NCBI GenBank assembly: GCA_004376295.1
Contig: SOJZ01000010.1
Coordinates: 24,508 to 88,507 of the forward strand
Length of the DNA stretch: 64,000 bases
Direction of reading: 5' to 3'
Source of the DNA: Candidatus Bathyarchaeota archaeon
Lineage (GTDB): Archaea; Thermoproteota; Bathyarchaeia; Bathyarchaeales; Bathyarchaeaceae
In this document: positions 8,521 through 17,271 of the stretch, one piece after another
Layout of the letters: the number at the start of each line of letters is the position of its first letter
How positions within the stretch are numbered: position 1 is the stretch's first letter
Translations under genes and position numbers: made by a program
The notes under the pieces: model-generated
Told to the model about the DNA's origin: nothing
Database searches by the model: none
The model's input: only the letters and a program-made list of their open reading frames with translations

Positions 8521-10422
8521 TTACTCAACAAACTCTTCTAAACGCCTTCGCAAAACCTCACCCACCAATTCAGCCTTCACACGCCCTCTAAACCTTTTCA
8601 TAACCAAACCCATCAAAACACTATACGCACCCATCTGCCTCTCCTCCACAAACTTCTTATTCTCTTTAATCAACTCGCCGACAACAGTCTCAAGCTCTTC
8701 ACAAGAAAGCATAACCAATCCAAGAGCCTTAACAGCATCCTCAACCCCAGCACCCTTATGTCCAGCCAACCAAGTCAAAACATTAGGAATAGCCTCCTTA
8801 GCCAAACGCCCAGAACTCACAAAGCCAAACAAACGCCTAAACTGCTCATCCGTAACCCTCTCAACCTCAACTCCGTCGCGCTTCAACGCCTTCAAAGTTT
8901 CAGTCAACGCAACAGCCACAACAGTGGCAGAAACCCCAGTCTCCTCAACAACAGCCTCAAAAAAGTCACTGTACTCTGAATCAAGAACCTGCCTCGCAAG
9001 CTTCGCGTTAAGCTTATACTCTCTCATCAGCCGACCCATCTTCTCCTCAGGCAACTCAGGAACACAAGCACGCAGCTTTTCAACATACTCATCCGACAAC
9101 TGAATCGGAGGAACATCAGTCTCCGGATACATCCTAGCGGCACCAGGCCTCGGCCGCAAATACCGAGTAGTCCCGTCCGGGTTGGCCCCACGCGTCTCCT
9201 CAGGAATGGTTCTAAGAGCCTCTCGCGCCCTCCTAGTTACAGCTTTCAAAGCATCAGTCGCGTTCTCCAAAACGTCAGCAACAAACACAATGGCATCCTG
9301 CGGCTCTGCCTTCATATGCCGTCTAAGCTCGTTAACTTCCTCCACCGTAATCCTATACGCAGGTAACTCATCCGTGTGAAAGAGGCCGCCAACCCTACCC
9401 CAGAAATGGGCGATACCAGCCATCTCAGATCCAAGCCTCATTCCAGGCGCAAGCTCTCTTTCAAGCAAACCAGCAAACTTGGGCAACCTAACAGCCAAAA
9501 CCCGTTTACCCTGATCCAAAGCCTTTCGAATAACCCGACATTTCGTCTGCTCAAAAAAAGAAGAAACGTCGACAAACTCGTCCTTAACGTCCTTCTCCGC
9601 CACATTACGCTCTTTCAACTCGCCTCGTATTTTGAGAAGACCCAGTTGACGCTGAACTTCGTATTCAATGATTCTCGACACCAATTCAAGCTCTTGAACA
9701 CCTTTTATCTCGATTAACGCTCCGTCTCGAATGGAAACGTTCAGGTCTTGACGAATGGTTCCTAAGCCTCGCTTAACCTTTCCCGTAGCCCTTAAAATTC
9801 GCCCGATGATTAGGGCGGTTTCTTTCGCCTCTTGAGGAGAATAAATAACCGGAGCCGTTGCAACCTCGACGAGGGGAATTCCGAGGCGGTCGATGCGGTA
9901 TCTAATGATGGAGCCGTCTTCTCCCATCTTTCTGGCGGCGTCTTCCTCTAGGCTTATGTGTTGAATTGGAATTTTTTTCCCTTTGATGTCTATTTCTCCG
10001 TTTAAGGCTATGACGCATGTTCTCTGGAATCCTGTCGTGTTTGACCCGTCTATGACGGCTTTCCGCATCACATGGATTTCATCTACGGGTTTTGCTTTCA
10101 TCATGAGAGCGGCGGTTAGAGCGATTTCAACTGCTTCTCGGTTAAGGTTGTGAGGTGGTTCTTCATCCATTTCTACGAGGCATGACGTTTCTTTGTTGGC
10201 TTCGTAGAGTATTTTTACGCCTTTCTGAAATTCGAAGAGGGCTGCTGGGTCTATTTGGCCTAGCTCGCTTTGGGTAGGTCTCAACCTTCTTAGAAACGTG
10301 ATTTCTGGTTCTTCTTTGAAAAGTTGGGGCTTGCAGGGGCAGAATAATTTTGTTTTGGTGTCTAGTTGTTGATGCAGCTCAAGTCCGACTTTTAATCCGA
10401 TTTTTGAATAGTCGATGGTCAT
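8521..10422 (-). CDS. gatE: Glu-tRNA(Gln) amidotransferase subunit E
   Basis: The archaeal GatDE complex converts Glu-tRNA(Gln) to Gln-tRNA(Gln). 633 aa, full length. The N-terminal GatB-like catalytic cradle has KVGLELHQQLDTKTKLFCPC and the conserved EEDAARKMGEDG. An AspRS-like insertion and a C-terminal YqeY-like tail follow (KRFRGRVKAELVGEVLRRRL). Its start overlaps gatD's stop by 4 bp. Base composition switches along the gene: the plus strand is A/C-rich over the 3' half and G/T-rich over the 5' end. Confidence 0.96.
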   Translation of the reverse strand: MTIDYSKIGLKVGLELHQQLDTKTKLFCPCKPQLFKEEPEITFLRRLRPTQSELGQIDPAALFEFQKGVKILYEANKETSCLVEMDEEPPHNLNREAVEIALTAALMMKAKPVDEIHVMRKAVIDGSNTTGFQRTCVIALNGEIDIKGKKIPIQHISLEEDAARKMGEDGSIIRYRIDRLGIPLVEVATAPVIYSPQEAKETALIIGRILRATGKVKRGLGTIRQDLNVSIRDGALIEIKGVQELELVSRIIEYEVQRQLGLLKIRGELKERNVAEKDVKDEFVDVSSFFEQTKCRVIRKALDQGKRVLAVRLPKFAGLLERELAPGMRLGSEMAGIAHFWGRVGGLFHTDELPAYRITVEEVNELRRHMKAEPQDAIVFVADVLENATDALKAVTRRAREALRTIPEETRGANPDGTTRYLRPRPGAARMYPETDVPPIQLSDEYVEKLRACVPELPEEKMGRLMREYKLNAKLARQVLDSEYSDFFEAVVEETGVSATVVAVALTETLKALKRDGVEVERVTDEQFRRLFGFVSSGRLAKEAIPNVLTWLAGHKGAGVEDAVKALGLVMLSCEELETVVGELIKENKKFVEERQMGAYSVLMGLVMKRFRGRVKAELVGEVLRRRLEEFVE

Positions 10423-11747
10423 GCTGTTTCCTCTGCTTGTGTTCTAGGTGAGATTTCGTATGCCACGTTTGTGGTGAGAAGGCTCTTAGCTTCCGCAATG
10501 TCTTTTGTTTGTCCTAGAACCCACATGAGCTTCACTAAGGCTGTTTCAGGCAGCATATCTTCGAGGGGAACTACTCCGATGGCTAGCAGGTCTCGGCCTT
10601 GATCGTAGACGTTCATTCCTAGGCGTCCCCAGATGCATTGAGAGGTCATGGCAACAATTACGTTGTTTTCGATGGCGTTTCGGATGGCTGAGAAGCAGTA
10701 TTTGCTCACGTGGCCTAATCCTGTTCCCTCGAGGATTATGCCTCTGTAGCCTTCGTTAACGTACCATTCAACAATGTTAGGGTTTAGGCCTGGATAGAAT
10801 TTGACAAGTGCTGCTTTTTCGTTGAAGTTTGGTTTCAAGATGAGTTTCTGCGAAGAGCTTCGTTTGCGATAGTTTTTGATCAGCATTTCGATTTGTCCGT
10901 TTTTCATTCTGGCAAGTGGCGTGGTGTTGATTGATTTGAACGTGTCTCGGCGGCTTGTGTGGCATTTTCTAACTTTGGTTCCTCGGTGGAATATGATGGT
11001 TTTGTCTGATTCTGTTTCGTGCATGGCGACGGCTACTTCTGCGAATGGTGCGTTGGCGGCTGCTTTGACTGCTCCTATAAGGTTGGTGGCTGCGTCTGAG
11101 CTGGGGCGGTCTGCGGATCGTTGGGAACCCACCATTATTACGGGTACGGGTGGGTTTTGTAGTGCGAAGCTTAACGCGGCGGCGGTGTAGCCCATGGTGT
11201 CGGTTCCATGTGCGACTACAACTCCTGCTACGCCGTTTTCTATGTGTTTGGCTGTAACCTTTGCTGTTTTTGTCCAGTGTTTTGGGGTGATGTTTTCGCT
11301 GAATAGGCTGAAGATGATTTCAGCGTCTATTGTGGCGATTTCTGAGAGTTCTGGGACCACACTGTAGAGGTCGCTTGCCGTGAGTGCGGGTCTTACTCCA
11401 CCTGTTCGGTAGTCCACTCGGCTGGCAATTGTGCCGCCTGTGCTCACGATTGCTACTTTGGGTAGATTTGGTTTTTGTTTTGGGAGTGGCGGTGGAGTGA
11501 AGGTGGGTTTGGCTCCTACTCCAATTTTTTTGATTTGGGTTGCAGGAGTTATCTCTACTCCGATATTGTAGCCACTTTTCAATTTGATTACGACGTGTTT
11601 GTCGTCGCCGTATTCAGATCGGGGGATGAGAACACCTTCGTAAGTTTCTTTGTCTTTTTTGATGCGGATTACGTCGCCGATTTCCGCTTCTGCGTTCTTT
11701 AGAACCTTTAATGCTTTGCCTCTGTAGCCTAGGAACTCTTTACTCAA
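10419..11747 (-). CDS. gatD: Glu-tRNA(Gln) amidotransferase subunit D
   Basis: Asparaginase-like subunit that releases ammonia from glutamine for GatE, 442 aa. It has an N-terminal Tudor-like domain (residues 1-80) and then the amidohydrolase domain with TGGTIAS at 103-109 and HGTDTM at 180-185, the two threonine motifs of type I asparaginases. It overlaps gatE by 4 bp (one operon). A possible small gene lies 41 bp upstream. Confidence 0.96.
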   Translation of the reverse strand: MSKEFLGYRGKALKVLKNAEAEIGDVIRIKKDKETYEGVLIPRSEYGDDKHVVIKLKSGYNIGVEITPATQIKKIGVGAKPTFTPPPLPKQKPNLPKVAIVSTGGTIASRVDYRTGGVRPALTASDLYSVVPELSEIATIDAEIIFSLFSENITPKHWTKTAKVTAKHIENGVAGVVVAHGTDTMGYTAAALSFALQNPPVPVIMVGSQRSADRPSSDAATNLIGAVKAAANAPFAEVAVAMHETESDKTIIFHRGTKVRKCHTSRRDTFKSINTTPLARMKNGQIEMLIKNYRKRSSSQKLILKPNFNEKAALVKFYPGLNPNIVEWYVNEGYRGIILEGTGLGHVSKYCFSAIRNAIENNVIVAMTSQCIWGRLGMNVYDQGRDLLAIGVVPLEDMLPETALVKLMWVLGQTKDIAEAKSLLTTNVAYEISPRTQAEETA

Positions 11748-11788
11748 ACTTTTATCTCTCCATTTACGAATGTAATGTAACTGTTATC

Positions 11789-11928
11789 CTAATAATCTGT
11801 GTCTATGATATGAGATATATAAGATTCAATTTTTTCTTTTTCATCTTCGTTAAAAGCCGAAAGTAAGCAACTTCATTTAAAGTATCTCTGAGCGCATGGG
11901 CCAAGCGCCTCAAAGGTTTCTTCGCCAT
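11789..11928 (-). pseudogene. Small gene upstream of gatD, interrupted by a one-base shift
   Basis: An ATG at 11928 follows GAGG with good spacing and opens a basic, helical peptide (MAKKPLRRLAHALRDTLNEV). After AYFRL the zero frame gives a short Lys/Leu tail and stops near 11813. If the T-run is read as one base longer, the frame continues as FNEDEKEKIESYISHIIDTDY and stops at 11789, which looks much more protein-like. Either the base is missing from the assembly or the gene is broken. A 41- or 46-aa product; function unknown. Confidence 0.45.
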
Positions 11929-12010
11929 AGTCTTGCCTCTTTCAAAAGACTATTGTATCCGTGTATTATTTCAGTACTTTCTAGAGCAAATCAAGGCTAT
12001 GTGAACTTTA

Positions 12011-12952
12011 ATGAGCGTCGCCACCTGCACCATTTGCAAACGTAGAAAAGCCTTTTTCTTTAGGCCATACTCTAGGGAGAAACTATGCAAAAGATGCTTC
12101 ATTGAATCCGTTGAGGAGAAGGTTAGGGCTACTATTGCCAGGTATCAGATGCTTGAATTCGACGATAGAATAGCTGTTGCGGTTTCTGGCGGGAAGGACA
12201 GCGTCAGCCTATTGCATATCTTGGCTAAAATGGAGCAGAATTATCCGAAAGCCTCGCTTGTGGCAATTACAGTAGATGAAGGAATTCGAAGATATCGAGA
12301 TGAAGCCCTGAAAATAGCGGCTGAAAACTGCAAAAAACTCAACATAGAACACCATACAACCTCTTTCAAGGAACTTTATGGCTACACATTAGATGAGATT
12401 ATAAAGCATCTAAAAAAAGGAAAAAACAAACTAACACCATGCGCATACTGTGGCGTTTTACGAAGAAAAGCGTTAAACGTTGTTGCAAGAGATGTCGAAG
12501 CGGATAAGCTTGCAACTGCCCACACATTGGATGATGAAACGCAAACAATCTTCTTGAACATTCTTCACGGCGCTCCCTTAAGGATAGCAAGGGTGAAACC
12601 GCTCACAGACAAGGTGCATCCGAAGCTCGTGCAGAGAATAAAACCCTTCTGCGAAATTCCAGAAAAAGAAACAACCCTGTACGCCTATGCCAAAAAAATA
12701 ACGTTTCAAGGCATACCATGCCCATACGCCTCAGAAGCCTTAAGAAACGACATACGTCTTTTTCTGCAGGGAATGGAAGAGAAGCATGCTGGAATAACAT
12801 TCACAATATTCAAGTCAATAGCGAAAATCAGACCAGCAATAGCCAAGATTGCTAGAAAAGAAGAATTAAATGAGTGCAGCGAATGTGGGGAACCAACAAC
12901 TGGAAGGATATGCAAAGCTTGCCAAATGCTTCAGCAACTGGGAACGCGTTAG
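12011..12952 (+). CDS. ttuA: TtuA/Ncs6-type tRNA 2-thiolation enzyme
   Basis: PP-loop ATPase that activates a tRNA uridine for thiolation, using sulfur from a ubiquitin-like carrier. 313 aa. N-terminal zinc knuckle C6, C9, C26, C29; PP-loop SGGKDS at 59-64; catalytic or Fe-S cysteines C144/C147 (CAYC) and C237 (IPCPYA); C-terminal zinc finger CSECGEPTTGRICKAC. The E1-like gene just downstream would supply the activated sulfur carrier, which fits the pathway. Confidence 0.92.
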   Translation: MSVATCTICKRRKAFFFRPYSREKLCKRCFIESVEEKVRATIARYQMLEFDDRIAVAVSGGKDSVSLLHILAKMEQNYPKASLVAITVDEGIRRYRDEALKIAAENCKKLNIEHHTTSFKELYGYTLDEIIKHLKKGKNKLTPCAYCGVLRRKALNVVARDVEADKLATAHTLDDETQTIFLNILHGAPLRIARVKPLTDKVHPKLVQRIKPFCEIPEKETTLYAYAKKITFQGIPCPYASEALRNDIRLFLQGMEEKHAGITFTIFKSIAKIRPAIAKIARKEELNECSECGEPTTGRICKACQMLQQLGTR

Positions 12953-13036
12953 TGCCAGCTTCACGCTTAAACTCAAGGGGAAGAATATAAGAAGTGTGCT
13001 TCAACTTAGTTAATTTGGCATGTGGGGTGATCGAAA

Positions 13037-14077
13037 ATAATTCATTTTGATCCTGAAGAGTATTATAAGAGGCAGACTGTTCTGCATGAACTTGGATATG
13101 AAGGCCAAGAAAAACTGAGACATTCGAAAGTCGCAATTATAGGGCTAGGAGGACTTGGAAGCGCGGCAGCTCTCTACTTGGCTTTAGCAGGTGTGGGTCA
13201 TTTACGTTTGGTAGATCAAGACACTGTGGAACTACACAATTTACATAGGCAAGTGCTCTACACTCTTCGCGATCTAAGATTTCCTAAAGTTGAAGCTGCC
13301 GCAAAGAGGGTTAAGCAAATAAATCCTGAAGTTAAGGTGGACCCTATACCCGAAAATGTGAGAGAGACTAACGTCGAAGAAATCATTGGTGATATGGATT
13401 GTGTTGTTGACGGACTAGATAATATACGTACGCGTCATCTTATAAACAGGGTATGCGTGAACAAGAAGGTTCCCTACGTTTATGGAGCTGCCATAGGAAT
13501 TGAGGGATACTTGTCTGTTTTTAACTCTCCAGAAACACCGTGCCTAGCGTGCGTTTTCCCAAACTTAGACGACCGTAACCTGCCCACATGCGAAACCCGC
13601 GGTGTTCTCGGTGTAACAACAGGGATCATAGGAACCATGGAAGCGATGGAAGCCGTAAAAATACTTGCAGGAATCGGAGATACACTCAAGAATACCCTAT
13701 TAGTATGCGATTTTTACGACATGTACATGGCCAAAGTTGATATTTTCAAAAATCCGAAATGCCCAGTTTGCGGAGAAGCCAAGCCAGAGAAGGGTGTAGA
13801 AGTAACCGAACAGCTGGTTTGGTTGTGCGGCCAAAATACTGTAAACGTGAATCCTCGAAAGCCCTTAACACTAAGCATAAATGACGTGTGTAATCGTTTA
13901 AGCAAGCGTTTTGAAGTGCTGTTGAAATCTTCTTTTGTTGTGGTGTTTGAACATAATGATGCGGAGGTTAGCCTCTTTAAGGGAGGTAGAGCGCTAATAA
14001 AGAATGTTAAGAGCGAAAAAGATGCTTTAGAGGTTTATAAGAGCGTTATGAAACATTTAGAAGCTGAGACGGAGTAA
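13037..14077 (+). CDS. E1-like adenylyltransferase (ThiF/MoeB/UbaA family) with C-terminal extension
   Basis: Activates ubiquitin-like sulfur carriers. The family N-terminus (YYKRQTVLHELGYEGQEKL) and the nucleotide loop GLGGLGS lie in frame at 13061-13162, upstream of the first ordinary start codon (TTG 13178), which would remove the loop. The frame is open from 13031 but offers only ATA/ATT (13037/13040) after a GGGGTGA at 13024-13030; alternatively a GTG at 13027 would connect if one A were removed from the AAAA at 13034. Later come zinc cysteines CLAC and CPVC and the catalytic Cys in NLPTCETRG. The last 75 residues form an extra domain related to the protein at 15836. Confidence 0.85.
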   Translation: MIHFDPEEYYKRQTVLHELGYEGQEKLRHSKVAIIGLGGLGSAAALYLALAGVGHLRLVDQDTVELHNLHRQVLYTLRDLRFPKVEAAAKRVKQINPEVKVDPIPENVRETNVEEIIGDMDCVVDGLDNIRTRHLINRVCVNKKVPYVYGAAIGIEGYLSVFNSPETPCLACVFPNLDDRNLPTCETRGVLGVTTGIIGTMEAMEAVKILAGIGDTLKNTLLVCDFYDMYMAKVDIFKNPKCPVCGEAKPEKGVEVTEQLVWLCGQNTVNVNPRKPLTLSINDVCNRLSKRFEVLLKSSFVVVFEHNDAEVSLFKGGRALIKNVKSEKDALEVYKSVMKHLEAETE

Positions 14078-14249
14078 CGTTTTGTTTTTATTTGGCGTTT
14101 CAGCTTTGCTGAGCCGTTTTCGTAAACACGTCTCAGGAAAGAAAGCCGAATGGCGCATCTTTGAGAGCCGTGGTAACAAAGAACTGTGTAAAGTCTTCAT
14201 TATGGCGTATGCTTTTTAGACTCTTGAAAACTATTAGTTTGGGGATTAC

Positions 14250-15044
14250 ATGCTCTCATCCAGCGTTGAAGCGAAGATTAAGAAGATTAATTTACGTGAG
14301 AAGAGTGTGAAATTTGTAGATGAGCTTATAGCAGTTGAGGCTCCAGTTAATATCTATGTGAATGATCAACATGTAGTTACTTTATTTTCTTTGCCGACAC
14401 AATTGAAAGAGCTAGGTATTGGATGGCTTCTCAGCCAAGCCATAGTAAAATCGATTGACGAAATAATCAGTGTTCAAGTGAAAGAGAACAATGTAAGAAT
14501 CAGTTGTAGCGGTAAGGTCGAAACTAGGATAAAAGCAGGTAAAACCATGAGAATAGTGGATTCCGCCTGCGGATCAACAATAGATAACTTTCTTTTCCTA
14601 ATCGACCGAATGATCAAACCCTTTGCTGACTCAGATTATGGGGTTAAGGCGGAAAAAATTCTGCAATTCGTCAAAGTTCTTAACGAAAAATCTACTTTAT
14701 TCAAGTTGACTGGGGGCACGCATTCAGCCGCGATTTTTCATGAGGAAAAATTGGTTGCGTTCGCAGAGGATATTGGTAGGCATAATGCTGTAGACAAAGT
14801 TATTGGTGCAGCTGCAATGAAAAAAGTTGAGTTTTCAAAGTGTGTCATAGTTAGTAGTGGCAGGCAGCCAGCCAATATGGTCCTGAAAGCTGCTCGGGTA
14901 GGAATACCAATTGTGGCTTCTATCGCAGGTCCAGTTTACTCCGGAGTGGATATTGCCATAAAAACTGGAGTCACGCTGATTTGTTTTGTTAGAGGGCAGA
15001 GGATGAATGTTTATAGTTATCCTGAAAGAGTGGAAGTAACGTGA
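14250..15044 (+). CDS. fdhD: FdhD-family sulfurtransferase
   Basis: FdhD passes sulfur to the Mo/W-bis-MGD cofactor of formate dehydrogenases and related enzymes. 264 aa. Conserved blocks: SACGST (a single Cys where many members have CxxC), LTGGTHSAAIF, EDIGRHNAVDKVIG and VSSGRQPANMVLKAA. No formate dehydrogenase is in the window. Context is sulfur transfer: an E1-like enzyme upstream and a ThiI-like enzyme downstream. Confidence 0.92.
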   Translation: MLSSSVEAKIKKINLREKSVKFVDELIAVEAPVNIYVNDQHVVTLFSLPTQLKELGIGWLLSQAIVKSIDEIISVQVKENNVRISCSGKVETRIKAGKTMRIVDSACGSTIDNFLFLIDRMIKPFADSDYGVKAEKILQFVKVLNEKSTLFKLTGGTHSAAIFHEEKLVAFAEDIGRHNAVDKVIGAAAMKKVEFSKCVIVSSGRQPANMVLKAARVGIPIVASIAGPVYSGVDIAIKTGVTLICFVRGQRMNVYSYPERVEVT

Positions 15045-15177
15045 GTTCGTAGCTTAGAAAGCGCGCTGGATAGAAGATTTTAATATTTTGGCTGCAATAA
15101 TGGTGTTGTACACTTATAACCTAACATAATGACAACTGGTACCCCAAATATCAATCCATGATTGAGGGATAAAATCT

Positions 15178-15822
15178 TTGAGTAAAGAGAAGGTTGTATG
15201 CCTCGTTTCGGGCGGAATAGACTCTCCAGTAGCGGCTTGGCTAATCTTTGGTAAGGGGTATATTCCTATCTTTGTTTTTTACGACAACTATCCCTTCTCT
15301 GGTGAAACTACAAAGCAGAGGGCCATAAATGCGGTTAAGAAGTTAAGGGAATACATACTCACAAAACCAGTCAAGCTATACATAATTCCGCATGGAGAAG
15401 ACCTCGCAGACATTTTAAGAAACTGCCCGAGAAATTTGACATGTATCCTTTGCAGGAGAATGATGTATCGCTTAGGGAAAGAAATCGCGAAGGTGGAAGG
15501 CGCTGACGCCATTGTTACTGGCGAAATTATCGGAGAACATGCCAGCCAAACCTTACGGAACCTTCGCGTTGAAAATACGGCGGTGAAAGACATTTGCGTG
15601 CTGCGTCCACTTATATGCTTCAACAAGCGTGAAGTTGAGAAGTTGGCGCGAAAAATTGGAACTTTCGAAATTTCCACGAGTACCGCACTTTGTTGCAGTG
15701 CCCCACCAAAACAACCGAGAACATTAGCAAGAACAGAGGAAGTGACTAGGGCCGAGAGAAACCTAGACATAGACCGCATGATTAAGCGGGATTTGAGGGA
15801 AGCCACTTCTATTAGCATTTAA
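15178..15822 (+). CDS. ThiI-like PP-loop sulfurtransferase domain protein
   Basis: 214 aa with the PP-loop SGGIDSPVAAW at residues 10-20 and the ThiI-family C-terminal block LCCSAPPKQPRTLAR. It lacks the N-terminal ferredoxin-like and THUMP domains of full ThiI (about 380-480 aa), so it is the catalytic domain alone. Likely a 4-thiouridine or related thiolation enzyme; the substrate is uncertain. The TTG start at 15178 follows GAGG near 15164. Confidence 0.8.
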   Translation: MSKEKVVCLVSGGIDSPVAAWLIFGKGYIPIFVFYDNYPFSGETTKQRAINAVKKLREYILTKPVKLYIIPHGEDLADILRNCPRNLTCILCRRMMYRLGKEIAKVEGADAIVTGEIIGEHASQTLRNLRVENTAVKDICVLRPLICFNKREVEKLARKIGTFEISTSTALCCSAPPKQPRTLARTEEVTRAERNLDIDRMIKRDLREATSISI

Positions 15823-15835
15823 AACTTTAACGCCA

Positions 15836-16174
15836 TCAAGGGTCTGTCATTTTTCTTCTTATAGAGCGTGTTTTCAAAGCGACTCGTAGTACACTTTCTG
15901 CAATTGCTTCCGCTTGATCTTTGCTTGAAACATTTTTAATCAACATTCTTTCATCTTTGGAAAATGTTATTTCTGTCTCTTTTCCGCTTTTCAAAATCAT
16001 TATGTAGGGAGTATACAATATTATTTCGTAACGCTTTGAGTCCTCAAACGCCTTCTTAACAGAAGGCATATCTAAACGAAGCTTCTGACTGAACTTAACC
16101 TCAAAAGCAGCTTTATCTGAACATAGCTTTACAAAATAACGGGGAAAATATTCCTTTTTCTTCTTCACTCCCAT
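15836..16174 (-). CDS. 112-aa protein homologous to the E1-like C-terminal extension
   Basis: Not a family I can name. Residues about 40-102 (YEIILYTPYIMILKSGKETE, later MLIKNVSSKDQAEAIAESVL) align almost without gaps to the tail of the E1-like protein ending at 14077 (FEVLLKSSFVVVFEHNDAEV, then ALIKNVKSEKDALEVYKSVM). The fold looks like a beta-sheet followed by a helix. GAGGAG precedes the ATG at 16174. The short gene at 16224-16376 is probably co-transcribed. A role in sulfur-carrier handling is inferred from the neighbours. Confidence 0.8.
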   Translation of the reverse strand: MGVKKKKEYFPRYFVKLCSDKAAFEVKFSQKLRLDMPSVKKAFEDSKRYEIILYTPYIMILKSGKETEITFSKDERMLIKNVSSKDQAEAIAESVLRVALKTRSIRRKMTDP

Positions 16175-16223
16175 AGCTCCTCTGAAATTTCCTCTTCTTC
16201 TCTTTTACTCTTTTGATATTCCA

Positions 16224-16376
16224 TTAAGAGGAAGCAGAACCTATTCCGATCAAGATTGACACAAGTTTGACTTGATCGTAGTTTATTTGAGGATGGCTAG
16301 CAGCTTCCGGCATCGCTGCTCCACCGAGACTAGTTATAAAAAGAAAGAATGACTCTAACGTTTCCTCAGGCTTCAT
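16224..16376 (-). CDS. Small protein, 50 aa
   Basis: The ATG at 16376 is preceded by GGAG at 6-base spacing. The product starts MKPEETLESFFLFITSLGG and ends ILIGIGSASS. It contains no cysteines and has moderate hydrophobicity without a clear membrane helix. It lies 49 bp upstream of the 112-aa gene in the same direction, suggesting one operon. No family recognised. Confidence 0.6.
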   Translation of the reverse strand: MKPEETLESFFLFITSLGGAAMPEAASHPQINYDQVKLVSILIGIGSASS

Positions 16377-16421
16377 TATTCACTCCTTCAAACTCGTGTA
16401 TCATAACACATTTCCTGTTCT

Positions 16422-16724
16422 TTAGTTTAGTGCCATACAGAAATGCTGCGCGCGGATGATTGGGAAGAGTGGGGTAGCCTGGTAGCCTACAGGCCTGTGG
16501 AGCTTGGCGCCCGGGTTCAAATCCCGGCCCCGGCCCTCAACTCGCGCTGGGCCGTTGAGGTCGGTTATTTGTTTCGGCTCCATTAGTAGTCTTATCGCTT
16601 CAATCAAAGCGTTTTCTGAAATCCTTGACAGATTCAGACCCACTTTCCTTGCAGTCTGCACCACTTCCTTGCTAATATAAAGGCAAGTTGAAGCCTTGTC
16701 TCCCATCTTGCCACATGCTCCCAC
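16422..16724 (-). pseudogene. N-terminal remnant of an archaeal integrase gene overlapping a tRNA-like att site
   Basis: 100 codons. Residues 8-50 (MGDKASTCLYISKEVVQTAR...) form the ribbon-helix-helix-like N-terminus seen in archaeal tyrosine recombinases. From about residue 63 the frame (RGRDLNPGAKLHRPVGYQAT) is the antisense translation of a tRNA-like sequence, as expected where an attachment site lies inside the integrase gene. The catalytic C-terminal part is absent. This is the signature of SSV-type integration with gene splitting, later lost. The family assignment is from memory of such sequences. Confidence 0.6.
16467..16535 (+). other. tRNA-His-like sequence with degenerate 5' half (probable attachment site)
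   Basis: The 3' half folds well: anticodon arm CAGGC-CTGTGGA-GCTTG (anticodon GTG), T arm CCGGG-TTCAAAT-CCCGG, acceptor strand CCCCGGC and discriminator C73, a tRNA-His hallmark. The 5' half does not: the D arm is about 4 nt short and poorly paired, and acceptor positions 1 and 2 mismatch. It lies antisense within the integrase remnant, so it is read as an att site rather than a working tRNA gene. An inverted repeat CCTCAAC/GTTGAGG follows at 16535-16560. Confidence 0.55.
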
Positions 16725-16795
16725 ATGATTCCATGCGCGAACGGCTATTTATTGCCCCCTAAGGGAAAACCCGAGGTAGTTGCGTTTGCGATATG
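16700..16795 (-). repeat. Integrase promoter/start repeat, copy 1
   Basis: About 95 bp covering the start codon, leader and TATA-like box of the integrase remnant. It aligns with 31418-31512 in the same orientation: shared blocks include CCCATCTTGCC, TGCTCCCACATGA, CGCGCGAAC or GCGCGAAC, and AGGGAAAA followed by CGAGG. Homology stops right after the second in-frame ATG on the coding side in copy 2. Confidence 0.75.
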
Positions 16796-16863
16796 CTTGA
16801 GTACGCGGAAGCATACGCATAAGACTTAACAGCATATGAATCTAACTCTGTGGAGGTGTAAGC

Positions 16864-17271
16864 ATGAAGGGGAAAACTGGTAGAATAACTCGCCTTTGGC
16901 TAACCATGATCCGTGTTTCAGATATGGACAACGCCTTGCGTTTCTACAATGAAACTCTTGGCTTGCCCATAGCCCTTGACGCTAGAATGTTTAACCATGC
17001 GGAAGTTGGTCCAGATGAGCCGTTGGCTAAGATCGGCTTGTATGCGACTGGTAAGAAATCTAGGAGGAAAAGGCGAACTGGGATAGTTTTCGATACAGAC
17101 GACATCTATGTACTCCATGAACGGCTCAAAAGGCAAGGGGTTAGATTCACTCTCAAGCCTACCAAGATGCCATGGGGTGGCATAGTTGCTGACTTCTTGG
17201 ACCCTGATAACAATGAACTTGAGGTCGTTCAAGACCCGGAACACTACAAAAGGACGCATGCACATCAATAA
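16864..17271 (+). CDS. Glyoxalase/VOC-superfamily protein
   Basis: 135 aa, one VOC domain: RLWLTMIRVSDMDNALRFYN at the N-terminus with the paired beta-alpha-beta units, and the C-terminal metal-ligand strand FLDPDNNELEVVQ (Glu). Possible lactoylglutathione lyase, dioxygenase or thiol transferase type; the substrate is unknown. GGAGGTG lies just before the ATG. Confidence 0.88.
   Translation: MKGKTGRITRLWLTMIRVSDMDNALRFYNETLGLPIALDARMFNHAEVGPDEPLAKIGLYATGKKSRRKRRTGIVFDTDDIYVLHERLKRQGVRFTLKPTKMPWGGIVADFLDPDNNELEVVQDPEHYKRTHAHQ

Noticed and set aside
13178..14077. TTG at 13178 as start of the E1-like gene
   Set aside because: It would delete the GLGGLGS nucleotide loop and the conserved N-terminal helix that are in frame upstream.
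16467..16535. Functional tRNA-His gene
   Set aside because: The 3' half is good, but the D arm is short and unpaired and the first acceptor pairs mismatch; it lies inside an integrase frame.
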